Source: Macrotrachela quadricornifera (lineage: Eukaryota > Rotifera > Eurotatoria > Philodinida > Philodinidae). Taken from it: 64,000 nucleotides of DNA. Where the stretch lies: contig JAJEKB010021383.1 of assembly GCA_022393335.1 (NCBI GenBank), positions 1,486,762 through 1,550,761 on the forward strand, given 5' to 3'. Position 1 is the stretch's first letter, and each line of letters opens with the position of its first letter. Position numbers and translations under genes: made by a program. Below are positions 39,419-51,314 of this stretch, piece by piece. A model generated the notes under the pieces. The model was not told the origin of the DNA. It saw nothing but the letters and a program-made list of their open reading frames with translations, and did no database searches.

Positions 39419-40330
39419 ATGTATTCGACAGTTTGTTTGATCTTACTTTTTTCTCTAAGTTCTGGTTTCAGACTTAATCTTGGATTAATTCGCTTTTATG
39501 AGGTTGTTATTTTTGGTGATTCAATATCAGATACAGGTAATGTTTATAAATTAACAAATGGTACATGGCCTATTGTTCCACCTTATTATCAAGGTCGATT
39601 TTGTAATGGTCCTAATTGGGTGGACAAATTGAATGTCTTAAAGAAATCTAATTATGCCTATGGTAGTGCAACAACAGATCGTAATTTTGTTCAAGGCTTA
39701 ACAAGACTTGATACAATTCCTGTACCTGGTGTTCGACAGGAAATTGAAACGTATTTAAGTGATACATCTAACACAACTATTAACTTTGATCGTACACTTT
39801 ATGTTGTTTGGGCTGGTAGTAATGATTTTGTTTATAATCAAACTGTTGGTATACCAAGAATAGTACAAAGTTTAATGAATCAAGTTCGATATTTAATCTC
39901 TATTGGTGCTAAATATATACTTGTATTTAATCAAGGACCTATTCAAGCATTTCCATATTTTAGTAGACTTAATCAAACTGCATTGTTTGCAGTACTTACA
40001 ACATCTGCTAATGCTGCTATTAAAACAAATCTTGAAGGAATACAAAAAAATAATACACAAACTTCAATTCATCTTTTTGATTTTTATGCATTACTTACTG
40101 ATGTTCTCTCGAATAATTCAACAACACCATTTACGGATAAAGTTAATCGATGTTGGAGTAATTATAATCTTACTGCAACACAAATTTTATGTTCAGATCC
40201 ATCAACATTTCTTTTTGTTGATAGTTTTCATTTTAGTTCTGCATTTCATCAATTAGTTATTGATGCTATAAATCCATTTTTATCATTTACTTATAGAAAA
40301 AATAATGGTGGTTATATTTATTCTTTTTAA
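39419..40330 (+). CDS. secreted GDSL-type esterase/lipase
   Basis: Single exon, 303 aa. A signal peptide covers about residues 1-18. Block I is IFGDSISDTGN with catalytic Ser35. Block III is WAGSNDF with the oxyanion Asn135. The catalytic dyad at the C-terminus is DSFHFSS, with Asp268 and His271. A Gly-Ala-Lys-Tyr-Ile-Leu-Val segment and several N-glycosylation sites (Asn-x-Thr/Ser) fit a secreted lysophospholipase/thermolabile-hemolysin-like GDSL enzyme. It would hydrolyse ester bonds of lipids or small esters; the substrate is unknown. The intronless structure among multi-exon neighbours is notable. All visible catalytic residues are present. Confidence 0.88.
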   Translation: MYSTVCLILLFSLSSGFRLNLGLIRFYEVVIFGDSISDTGNVYKLTNGTWPIVPPYYQGRFCNGPNWVDKLNVLKKSNYAYGSATTDRNFVQGLTRLDTIPVPGVRQEIETYLSDTSNTTINFDRTLYVVWAGSNDFVYNQTVGIPRIVQSLMNQVRYLISIGAKYILVFNQGPIQAFPYFSRLNQTALFAVLTTSANAAIKTNLEGIQKNNTQTSIHLFDFYALLTDVLSNNSTTPFTDKVNRCWSNYNLTATQILCSDPSTFLFVDSFHFSSAFHQLVIDAINPFLSFTYRKNNGGYIYSF

Positions 40331-40580
40331 TTTACTTGAATTTTCTTTTTTTGTTTCATTAAATAAATTAGATTAATATACTTTTGATTATGATTATAAA
40401 CTGATTTAATTTGATATACAATTTTTTTTAAAAATGACATTCGACATGAAAAAATGAATGAGATACCATAGAAAAAAAATAATTATTAGAAACAACATAA
40501 AAAGCTGTAGTAATGCACATTTATTTATTATTAGTTTTTAATATCTTTCAAACTATTTATTGGACGATTTGAGGTTTTTT

Positions 40581-41525
40581 CTATAAAGTTATTTGAATAT
40601 TTCTTGTTCGAGTGTAAAATCGTTTCATTAATTGTGGAATTGTACGAAGACATACAACAGGTAATAATAATGGAATAAAATAAATTAAAAATAATATTGA
40701 TTCAAGTTGTTGAGAAAGAAATATTGGATTAAAATATAATTGAATAAGTTGAGTTATAACTGCTGGTAACCAACCAATTATATAAAGAATAGCAATACAA
40801 ATTAATTGTATAGTCATTTTCTGTTGACGTTTTAAAGTATTTATATGTTGAATTTGTCGTTTTTTATAAATAACACGAATACAAAGACTAATATTACTTA
40901 ATGTAATTAATATAACTGGTATAAAAATATGACAAATAAAATCAAATCCACTTAAATATTTATCATCAAGAACAAAACAAGGTTGTCCACATGAAATTAA
41001 ATCATATGACCAATGTTGATCACATGTTGGACTAATAATAACAGCAATTATATAAAATATTGGTGTCCAACATAATATAACAATTATAGGTAAATAATGA
41101 AATATATATTGTTTCATATGATTATGATAAAATTTCCATTTAAATATAATTATATGTCGTTCAATTGAAGCAAATGTCATCAGACCAATTCCAACAGCAT
41201 TGAGTGAAAAATCATACCAAACCCAAAATGTACAAAAAATAGATGATACTGGTCGAAGATGACCATGATGATAAACACTAATTAATATTGGTAAATCAGT
41301 CAATACTTGTAAAAAATTAACACATAATAAAATAATAATAACATGAGTATTTAATGATCGAGCTGTAGGTGTTTTAATTATATGATAAAAAATAAATAAA
41401 GATAAAAGTAATGATGGAATTAAAAATGAAAGTAGAATTATATATTTAACAGGATTTTGAGCAGTTAATAAAATCAATGAACTATTTGTTGATGATAATA
41501 GTATATTTTTAAAATAGAAAGACAT
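40581..41525 (-). CDS. rhodopsin-like G-protein-coupled receptor
   Basis: Single exon, 314 aa, with seven hydrophobic segments (about residues 26-48, 60-82, 98-120, 143-165, 193-215, 236-258 and 272-294). After TM3 the motif is Glu-Arg-His in place of E/DRY, with Trp and Cys in the preceding loop. TM2 lacks a classic LAxAD motif and TM7 lacks NPxxY (here PLLLPVVCL), so it is a divergent class A receptor of the lineage-expanded type common in rotifers. Ligand unknown. An N-glycosylation site (Asn-Ser-Ser) lies in the N-terminal segment. It is tail to tail with the GDSL gene, 250 bp apart. Confidence 0.85.
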   Translation of the reverse strand: MSFYFKNILLSSTNSSLILLTAQNPVKYIILLSFLIPSLLLSLFIFYHIIKTPTARSLNTHVIIILLCVNFLQVLTDLPILISVYHHGHLRPVSSIFCTFWVWYDFSLNAVGIGLMTFASIERHIIIFKWKFYHNHMKQYIFHYLPIIVILCWTPIFYIIAVIISPTCDQHWSYDLISCGQPCFVLDDKYLSGFDFICHIFIPVILITLSNISLCIRVIYKKRQIQHINTLKRQQKMTIQLICIAILYIIGWLPAVITQLIQLYFNPIFLSQQLESILFLIYFIPLLLPVVCLRTIPQLMKRFYTRTRNIQITL

Positions 41526-42193
41526 CTTTTATGAACATTAATAAATTTCATATCGTTTTTAAATACTTGCATTATTATGTTTTCTAACAATAAATAAAAA
41601 AATGATGATGAATCAACATAGAAGGAATCTATTCATTTCTATGATTTCTACAAATAATTAAAAATATCTCTATACTGAATAAACTCACATTGTATCTATT
41701 TAATTCAAATTATAATTTGATCTTATATTCAGAAATCTACAAGCACAAGAAGCAGCGTGAAAAACCCGACATTTTACACAGAAAACTATACAAAAATACG
41801 ATAGGATAAAACATACAAGTCTTTCTCGAAAAAGAAAATCCCGTTTTTGATAACGTCAAAATTTGGTCACTCACATTTTTGTTCCTTTTTGGAAGCAAAA
41901 AGTGCACTTAGGAAATAAGCTTTTATTAATACGAGCATAGTATGTGGTACTAAAACGTCGTTGCCACTACTTTTGAGTATCCCTATGTACAGAAGATTCA
42001 AATTAAAATCTTCTTCTATTAAGATATGTAAATATAACTAGATTCGTAATAAAACAAAGAATATTTATTGTAATTTGATTACAATATTTCACAAAAGTAT
42101 ACAATATAATTAAATAAAATGAAAATGATAATCAGATTTTCAGTCATCACTGGAATAAATAAGAGTTTGAATAAATGTAGTAGTTGCATAGAT
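41526..42193. other. intergenic, no gene seen
   Basis: Lies between the GPCR start (minus) and the Argonaute stop (minus). It should contain the GPCR promoter and the Argonaute 3' untranslated region. AT-rich, no repeat seen. Confidence 0.55.
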
Positions 42194-45100
42194 TTATAAA
42201 AACCACATATCATCAGCAAGATTTTCATTAAGAATCATTAGTTTTGTTTTAATATCATCAAGTGAATAATTTTCAGGTTCTTCATTATTTTCATCAAGAC
42301 TAAAAAATAAAAATAAAAAATCTTTAATTATAGTAATAAATATTCATAATGATTTAACATTTCTTTATCATAATCTTCTTTAAATTTGAGTACACGTGAT
42401 GCATAAGCTGCTAAATGAGCATAATGTACAGGAGCTGGAATTGAAACAGATTTCGTACAACGCATATCAGTATGGCAAAGCTTAAATGAAATTTCTGAAT
42501 ATTCTTAAAAATTTTCCCTAAAATATATTATTTTACCCAATATGTAAGTTGTTGAATATCATCACTATTAAATCCAATTTCATCATGAATAACATGATAT
42601 AAAGCTGGTCGTGATGTACCCATTCTAGAAATAATTCAATATTAGATTTAAATCAAGAGATAAAAAATGTTTACATTGCAGCTTGTGAACATAAATAAAA
42701 ATCAAATTGAAATGGATGAGTTATATCATGATCAATAACAGTGCCAGCTTGAACATTCATTGTTTGTTTACCATCATATAAAAAGAAACGTGTATTATGA
42801 CGTTTTTTCACAATAATAAATGTTAGTTGAGGTAATGGTCTATTACCATAAACATCTAATAGAAAAACAAATATTTATCACAATAATAAGAATCTTTGTA
42901 AACATACTTTGACATGCAATTTTAATTTTATTAACTTCATGATCAAGAACTTTTTGATATTGTCCTTCATCTACTCCATCTCGATAAAAGATTATTTTAT
43001 TTGGTAAACGATTTCCACATGAATTCTCAAATACTCGAAGTAAATCACTAACCATTGTATCTAAATCCTTTATAATTTCTACTGAGCATCGACCTACTTT
43101 TGGATATTCTATAATAAAAATAAAGAATAAATAATAATCAAAACATAATTATTAAAAATATACGTTCACAAAGTCGAGCAGCATATAGATTATTAGTTAA
43201 ATCTCTAGAACCAACAACAGCTGCTATTGATGGATAATTAGTTGAACAAGCTGAATGAGTTACCTAAATGATAATAATAATTTAATCACTAAAAATCTAT
43301 AATTTATTTCTTTATTATTATTATTACATCAGCTCCAAAAAACATAAAAAGATCTTCTCGTGAAGAGCGACTTAGTGCTGATTTAATATTAACAATACCA
43401 TTGATTCCACCCAATTTTCCATTAATTTTTTGACTTAAATTTTCAACATCTAAAATATTCAATATCTTAACTATTGCAACTATATCTTTCACAACTATTT
43501 ACTATAAAACTCAAATAAAACTATTTTTGTATATGTACTTACACATATTAAGTTTATGAATATTTCGTTTTAAAGCTTGATAATTAACACATTGAGTCAT
43601 TAAACCAATTTGTCGATTAGCATAGCTTTTTACAAGATTATAAACAGTTTCTGAATTGTAACTATTGAGAACAACAATGGCTAATTGCCAACGTTCTCTA
43701 CTAGCATCAAGTAAAGTACTATTTATCTCGTTTTCCCATGTGCCTTTTATAGTCAACGATGGGTCAGTATTAATAACAAATCCATTGCGTTCAAGTAGCT
43801 AAAAGAAAGAATTAAAAATAATAATAAATTCTATTTAAGAAAAAAAATCCAAATTTACATTTGGTAGTTGATGTTGAAAACTTTGAAGAACATCCTTAAC
43901 ATCTCTGTTAGGTGAATCACCAAAATAAATTATTCCCCAAGAATTTATATCTGGTGTTTTATAAAACCAATTTCGAATTTTCCATTTGCCACAATCAACA
44001 TGTTCTATAGTTTCGCCTTGACCTCGTCGACGATATTTTATATCTGGTGTTGATAAAATACGTGCTAAATATAAATTGATATAATTATAGAAAAAGAAAA
44101 TCCGACGGATAAACTACCTTTAATTTCAAGCATTTCTTTATCATGAACTCGAATATTCAGTTGTTTAAGATAAGGATCTCTATCGAATTGATTATTACGA
44201 ACAATTTTCATAATTTCATTATAACGTTCTTCTGGTTTAATAATTGTAGTTCTAGAAACAAGACCTCTTTGTTGTTTATCCAATGGCTTTAAAGCTCGTT
44301 GCCATTCGACTATCTTAAAAATCGACAAATATCATAATATTATTATTTATTTGAAATGGTAAACTTACTCTAACTACTTCCATAGGTAACCAATTTGGTT
44401 TATTCTGATTTCCTTTCTTTCCATTAATACAAGGTAAATTTGGATACATAAGTCTTCGATATTTTTGAGCAAAATAATCTGCAACACTGATTTGTTCACC
44501 GACAGTAGCACCTGCTAATTCTTCATTATCGTCGTTACGAGGAAATGTAAGTTGTTTGGCAGAAAGACCAAATTCACGAAATTTATAGAAAATTCTTCGA
44601 CCCGTATGCATTGTTTCAACTAACAAAAGCTACTCTTACTATAAAAGTTATAATTAAAATTTAACCTACTAGATATATTGCGAATGATTTTCTGAAATTC
44701 TTTTTTATCGTTTTCATTGAAATCATTAGTTATATCTTTTCTTAAATATTGAGAAGCAAATTCAATAAAATTTAATGGCATATAAAAACATGTAAATGCT
44801 AAATTGATACTCAGTGTTGGGCCATATTGCGTAAGAAACAATGCTTGATAAAATCCTTTTGCCATACCACGACCATCATCTAGAAAATTACAAGAACAAG
44901 TAAAAAGAATGATTTTATGAAAAGAAATTAACTAAGATCGTCAAGTTGTCGCCGTTTGTCAAAGAATTGATTTCGAATACAAATAAGATCATTTCGAGCA
45001 CGTTGTCTGAAAAGTATTTCAATAATTCGAATTGTTTCACGCGGTCGAATAGTCGTTTTCGCTTGAATAAAATCATAAATACTTTGGATTCGATCTTGTC

Positions 45101-45836
45101 GAACAAGATCTAATTTGTTTAATTGAAATGTTTTCATTTCATCACCTTTTCCCAATGTTTTCTGTATAGGTAATGTCAATTCAGGCAATATCTCTCGAGT
45201 ATACAATGTTTTTCCATCATCATACCTACAAAAATCAAAAAAAATATTGAATAGCGCATTATTTTTAAGATTTTAATCTACCTACCATACAGTAGGAAAA
45301 CCTTCCTCTTCTTTAGTAATCATTTGTATGAAATTCCAACGATCATCTTTATTTGCTAGACGCAATCTCTTATTACGATCAATCATAACAATGTCAATAT
45401 CATATTGATAAACAATTGCATCATTATCAATATCAACACGAAAATGATTGGTATATACAGATATTTGTTCGCCTTTCAAACCACCTTCATCAGGACGATA
45501 AACTGGAGATAATACAGCTGTATCAGGTACAGCTGAATGTAAACCTCGACGATGAGCCACTTGTCGAACACTTTGAGAACGCGAATTGTTTACTGATGCT
45601 GTGTTAATAGATAAATTTCTCATTGATGCATTTAATGTTGGAAATGCACTGGAAGAACGTCCATTTGGATTGAAAATTTCAGATGTATTCTCCCGATCTG
45701 ATCTAGTTGATGGTGTGGAGACTTGTATTGTTGGTCTTGTATTAGCTCGAGCTAGACAATATAATGAGAATATAGTGTGTAATGATTTTTAATTTGAATT
45801 ATAAAACTTACTTCTTCGAATGCCGCGTATATACAT
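42194..45836 (-). CDS. Argonaute protein (AGO clade) with intact slicer triad
   Basis: Fifteen exons (minus): 45836-45812, 45751-45286, 45225-44933, 44879-44670, 44619-44369, 44313-44118, 44064-43859, 43798-43543, 43449-43328, 43263-43164, 43108-42908, 42855-42675, 42624-42537, 42480-42359 and 42299-42194; 2823 bp, 940 aa. Ser/Arg-rich N-terminus, N domain with WYDDGKTLYT, PAZ with VGEQISVADYFAQKY and the YPNLPCINGKKG loop, MID, and PIWI with FFGAD|VTHS, FYRDGVDEGQ and APVHYAHLAAY. The catalytic Asp675, Asp752 and His887 are all present. The linker KQQRGLVSRTT and the GKLGGIN motif match AGO rather than PIWI proteins. Loads small RNAs and can cleave targets. Codes for a full-length protein with no break; bdelloids have many Argonaute paralogues. 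Confidence 0.93.
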
Positions 45837-46793
45837 ATTTTATTTAGTTGCGGATGAATTACTAAAAATAAGTATAAAAATTATTCAATACCTGTATTAG
45901 TAGTAGAATAAATCCTATCTACCTTCGTGTAAAAAAAAGCGTTTATTGTTCGCTACAACAATTTATAAAATATTTATAATCTAAAACAAGTAAATTAATA
46001 TTTGAAATTAGATATATAATTATCGAATTTTTGATAAAGAACATTTTTATTTTTACTTTAAACTTGTGCTATTGTTCAAAACAAATAAATATATACTAGA
46101 AGTTCAATAATATATACATATACTTGTATATTTATATACAAAATAGCACTGGGTATTTTAGTGGGAAAAAATCCAATGTGTTCTTATAACAGAACAGAAT
46201 GACTCATCATGTAACGAACATTATATACAACCAACGTCGTAAAAAAGCAACGAAGACATAAATAACGGAAGAAAGTAAACACTTGTGAAACGTAATATCG
46301 TAATGAAGATTTATTCGTCTTCTTATTTTAAATACGGATTTAGTCAAGATTGTTTATTTAAACAGTTTCTTAATCTATCTTTATATTTAGTTTGATGACA
46401 ATCTATACACAGTTGAGAATAGTCAATAGTTCTGAAGCAGATTATATTTAGTCACGTGTATACATTATCAAAGGAATAACATTTATGTACCATGCCTGTT
46501 TTTATTATTGTCAATGCTATCGAAAAGGACAAAACTACAGTGATGCATTTTATGCTGTGTTTTGCTTTGTAAAAAAAAGCAATGACTATAGATGAGTCAT
46601 GTCTTTTCATTCTTCTCTATCATAGTTCGATCTGTTATACTTTTTTTCTTGCTAAGTTACTGTGACAGATTCGTCTACAATTTCTTTTTTACAAAAGTCG
46701 ATGTTACTTATTGACTTGATCATCTATCTTTCTCTTAGTTACAATAAACCATTTAAAATTCATTTTATTCAAATAGAAGCTAAATCAAGTCAA
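45837..46793. other. intergenic, Argonaute promoter region
   Basis: Upstream of the Argonaute start (minus). AT-rich; TATATA-type stretches at 46080-46145. No gene is supported. Confidence 0.5.
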
Positions 46794-47997
46794 TTAACCC
46801 TTTCACACCGATTCACTTTTCATAAAAAACTAGCTGTAATATCTTTTTCTTATGTTTATTAACTCTTGATAAACGCACTCTTTGCTCTTTTCATTATGTG
46901 CAACCATTCCTTATTCTTTTTACTTTTAATTTATGCCCATTTTTCTTGTAACATTTGGAAGTACTCTCGATTTACTCTGGTTCTTTTTCATCATAACGTA
47001 GACTCTATTTTTACGTCGATCATTCCGACCATTGAAAACGGTCCTTAACGGTATCGTTTTTTGCCGTTTTTTTTGACATGAGTACTGAAGTTTGTTTCTC
47101 TTTTTCTCATATGTTTGACAGGATGAGGACGAGATAAAACAGCAAAGTTCCAGTCCAGTTTCTGTTTTCTGTGCACAGCATTATTTTTGCCTCTTGCTCC
47201 ACATTTGTATGAAAAAACCCCAAAGTTTACGATGACTTCAATGCTGTTTGGAGTACCTGTTACAGAAGAGGATAGTAACTTGCTAAGCGATATGAGTAAT
47301 TTGAATAACGTCTTTGCACAGGTGTAACTTGAAAATGTTCAAGCTCTGAGGACGAATAAATAAAAAGCCAGGAAAGCACAGTTGCCCTCAACTACGATGA
47401 AGCAAAACAAGGTATGGATTTATTTGATCAGTTGTCAACACACTATAGATGCTTTAGACGAACCATAAAATGATATGAAAAAGTGCTATTGGAATTTATG
47501 TTCGAGATGGCAAAAGTAAATGCCGAATGCGTTTACGAGGAAAATTTGAATACAAGGTGTATGATTATGTTACGGCTTGGTGGGCCATTTGAAAATCTCA
47601 AATCTAGCCAGAGACAACAGTCAACAACCCAAACGAAGCATAAATTCTCTCATCAGAAGCTTGGAGATATGAAAGAATCTGCGCGCAATGTTCACAGCTC
47701 TGTATTGGCTGCTGTGAAAAATCATGAAACAATAATCAATGAAAGTCAACTATGCGTCAGCAAAAAAAATAAAAATCTTCTCTTCTGTCCATAATAAATT
47801 TTTTTTTCTCTATGATGTTTGAACAAGAACATCTGGTTATGGGATGAGAGAAGAAAAAGAAATGCCGAAGGCAAAGTAAATAACGCATCATGATTAACCT
47901 TCTACTCAAGAAAAGTAGAAAAAGGAAGTGATTTTTATACTATTTCTTAACATATAGCATGACCCACCGGTGAACCACATCGCCGTGAAAGGATTAA
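46794..47997 (+). mobile_element. degenerate piggyBac-like element bounded by TTAA
   Basis: TTAA at 46794-46797 and 47994-47997 flanks ends that are inverted: CCCTTTCACACCG at the left and, read inward on the other strand, TCCTTTCACGGCG at the right. piggyBac elements insert at TTAA and start CCYT. Inside, 47370-47540 (+) reads ALNYDEAKQGMDLFDQLSTH, matching the family block that ends in GVDxxDQ, then FRRTIK, a stop where Trp is expected, and FEMAKVNAECVYEE. 47483-47794 is the open remainder of that frame. The catalytic Asp region upstream is not readable. Non-autonomous relic. Confidence 0.8.
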
Positions 47998-49606
47998 ATA
48001 CATTAACAATAATTTTTTAATGAAATTTAAATATCGATGACTTATCAGAAAAAACGTTTAAAGATTCTAGAGGATAAGATTTCTTTTGAATTAAGTAAAA
48101 CTTTTGAAATAGCTTTATTGTTAAATGTAGTTTATCATAATACAAACAACTTTAAAAATATTTTAGAACTTTAAGAAAAATATATTATGTTTGTTGATAG
48201 TGCGTTAAATGTATTTCATGAATATTGTAATGGTCGATTTTTAATGATTTAAAGAATAACATGCAATTGCTGGATATTATTATTATTTTTTATAGTAAAC
48301 CGTGTGAAAAAGATTGGAATAATCATCAGAGCGGGAACCAGTCTAACTTCTCCGAATCGGATCAGGCCGGATTGGCCGATCTGAAATTTCGTTTACACCG
48401 GCAAAAAATCGACCTGTCAGAACTGATAACTTTATTGGAGAAAGAATCATTTACATAAGTCTGACGCAAATATACACTTTCAAATCCATAAATATTCAAG
48501 TTTTTAATAAAAAAAGTCTCTGTTTTAGCCTATCATATTTGACGTGCTTATATTAAGGATAAAGGAAGATTTTCTTCAATGTAAATTTGACTAAAAATTC
48601 AGGAAAATTAATACTGATCTTTATTTAACTATATTCTGTCTGACTTTTTTTTCAATATTGATATGATTCCTTTATAAATGTCAACTTAGATCTATTTTTT
48701 TAATCATTGCACAAAAAAAAATCAGTAAAAATTGCATGAAAATGTTAGAAAATATTATAGATAGAATTCTCAAATGTCTTTTTGTATTATTAATGTTACA
48801 TTTTAGAGATAGCCAACTTTCGAGAAAATGTGATTCTAAAACTTTGATCACAATACAATGGAAATCATGATCTAATTTTAATCTATCGCAACTTGTATTA
48901 ATCTATATCAATCTTGTTACAATCTATCTTGAATCACTAAATATCTGTGAAATACATGATCTGTTTTTATCAGAGATTCTTAATCATATCCGGTATGAAA
49001 CTGATAGTAATGAAATATATTCTCAATGTCTAAAACGAATTCTTTGACTTCATAACGATCGTAATGAATACGATAAAGTACTTGAAAATTGTCAAGAATT
49101 TCGATTAGTATTAGATTATTTTGAATGATAAAAGACATTAACGCATTCGATTACTATCGAAAATATTATTATTGATTGTTTGAAATACATTGTTAACTTT
49201 TGAAAGTCTAAAAACGAATATATCTTCAGATCTATTTGACGTTCTATCATAATTTTAATCATTGATTTTATACTTAATTTATTATTATTCAACAATATTG
49301 TAATACTTTTATCAAGGTCATTAGAATTATGATGAATTACAAGCATAATAATTATAAAGAAAAAATTCATCTTTAATTCAACAGTTAGTAAAAACACAAA
49401 TTATTGAATATAATAATTGTATTTTTGTTTTGTATATTATACAAGTTTTATATATGTAGAATTGTCATCGATCACTTATATGATGTGTAAGAAAAAGAAA
49501 TGTAATGACTCATGTTTCGTCGTTCTTCTTCTCTTATATTTTTTCCTCGAGCAAAATACAGAACGACAAAATATTACCACATCTTTCTTTTTTTTTATCC
49601 TTCATC
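47998..49606. other. intergenic with coding-like scraps
   Basis: No intact gene. 48300-48450 is a short GC-richer block with words such as GGATCAGGCCGGATTGGCC and a 65-aa open frame without recognisable family. 48920-49130 (+) reads as a broken, Leu/Glu-rich frame with an internal TGA. Both may be relics. Confidence 0.45.
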
Positions 49607-50497
49607 ATGCTTTCACATACTATTTTTTTGCTACGTCACTTTGACAAACATACTCTACGGATTGCCTATAAAAAGGGAAGTCGTTCATTTATTCAAACAA
49701 ATAATTTTTATTTATTTAATTCAAATCGTTTAATGTCTTCGAAAATACAAATAATACCACGTTATTCAAATGAACGTGGCCATGCTGATCATGGTTGGTT
49801 AAAATCATATCATACATGGTCATTTGCTTCTTATCATGATCCACGTTTCAATAATGGTTTTGGTTGTTTACGTGTATTAAATGAAGATCGTGTTCAACCA
49901 ACACAAGGTTTTGGTACACATCCACATCGTGAATATGAAATATTTTCATATATAATTGATGGTGAATTACAACACAAAGATTCCATGGGCAATACAGAAA
50001 CAATACATCGTGGTGAAGTTCAATTTACATCAGCTGGTACAGGTATTCAACATTCTGAATATAATGTTAATAAATCACATTGGGTACATTTTATTCAAAT
50101 ATGGGTTAAACCAAATCAATCAAATCTTAAACCATCATATGTAACTAAGAACTGGACAGATGAAGATAAATTAAATAAACTTTGTTTATTAATTGATGAT
50201 ATTAAAAATTCAAAAGATAATATTATTGGTATTCATGCATCATTATCAATGTTTGCTAGTATATTACAAGCAAATAAATCTATTAAACATATATTTAAAA
50301 GAACAAAAGGATATATTCATTTAGTTATGAGAAGTGGATATGTTGTTAATAATGGTGCAAAAATTCAAATTGGAGAAAATATTATTTTAGAAGAAGGTGA
50401 TGGTGCATTTATTAATTGTGATACATCAAATAATGAACTTTTAATTGAAAATATTGGTTCGATTAATGCAGAATTTTTATTATTTGATCTTGAATAA
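49607..50497 (+). CDS. pirin-family bicupin (YhhW/YhaK type)
   Basis: Single exon. The conserved protein begins at the ATG at 49733 (254 aa: SSKIQIIPRYSNERGHADHGWLKS...). The frame is open further up to ATGs at 49607 (296 aa) and 49505. I chose 49607 because the extra 42 residues are rich in Arg/Lys, Ser and aromatic residues with one acidic residue, like a mitochondrial targeting peptide. The metal site is complete: THPHREYEIFSYIIDGELQH and GTGIQHSEYN give three His and one Glu. The order HPHR, HxDS-type, GEVQ and AGTGI..HSE matches pirins of the bacterial YhhW type, known for quercetinase-like dioxygenase activity in some members. Substrate unknown. Possible horizontal origin. Confidence 0.88.
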   Translation: MLSHTIFLLRHFDKHTLRIAYKKGSRSFIQTNNFYLFNSNRLMSSKIQIIPRYSNERGHADHGWLKSYHTWSFASYHDPRFNNGFGCLRVLNEDRVQPTQGFGTHPHREYEIFSYIIDGELQHKDSMGNTETIHRGEVQFTSAGTGIQHSEYNVNKSHWVHFIQIWVKPNQSNLKPSYVTKNWTDEDKLNKLCLLIDDIKNSKDNIIGIHASLSMFASILQANKSIKHIFKRTKGYIHLVMRSGYVVNNGAKIQIGENIILEEGDGAFINCDTSNNELLIENIGSINAEFLLFDLE

Positions 50498-51314
50498 AAA
50501 TTTTATATAATGAACTAAAGAAATTTAATTTCTCGTATGTCTGATAATGAAATTTGTTTGTTAACAAATTTTCTCAAATAAAATACATTTAAACGAATAA
50601 AATTCTTTTAGAAGCACATTTTAAATATTTAAAGATAGATACGAAGAAATATAAAAAATATCAGTTTTCAAAGATTCTCTTCATGAATTTACAATCATCG
50701 TAAAAATAATACTCTGAAAGTAATGATAAATATAATAGAATCTATCCAGTGACATATGTTTCAATGTGTGTTTTGTAATACATCTCTTTTGTTAAACAGA
50801 ACAAGAAAAAAATCAATACATTTTCTTTTCTTCGTTTCAACTACTCTTGTCACCATGAAAAAATGAATATTCAGAATATTAATAAAGTTTTTTTTTTTTG
50901 GCTGAAAACGTTTGCACAAAAATCTTCTTATTTAGAGAGGAGTATACGTAATAAAAATAAATAGAATCAACAATTCGATAGAAATTATTGTCTATATATT
51001 CTCTCATTTATTTATGATATTTTACCTGCAGTCATCTTTCTGTAAAAGTCTTTTTTCTTTTCTATAAAATAAAATCCTTGCATGTTTCTTTAAGTTCTTC
51101 TTCTTTGCATATTTCAACAAATAATGCAAATAGGTGAAAGACGAAGTTGAAAAATAATATTAGTAAGTGCATGATTTTATTATTCTTTTAGATAAGATGA
51201 TAAAAGCTCCTCCTTTATAATAGAAATTATTCTTACTTGTGTTGATAAATATGTCTTGACGCTCGTTGACGAAAGGATAGTTTCTTATTAATAATCTTTT
51301 TTAGATTTATTTTT
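50498..51314. other. intergenic, no gene seen
   Basis: AT-rich sequence between two plus-strand single-exon genes. An AATAAA-like signal for the pirin gene is at about 50577-50583. Nothing else is supported. Confidence 0.55.

Noticed and set aside
48920..49130. Leu/Glu-rich plus-strand frame with an internal TGA
   Set aside because: It has a coding-like look but no recognisable family, and the frame is broken; not enough to call a pseudogene.
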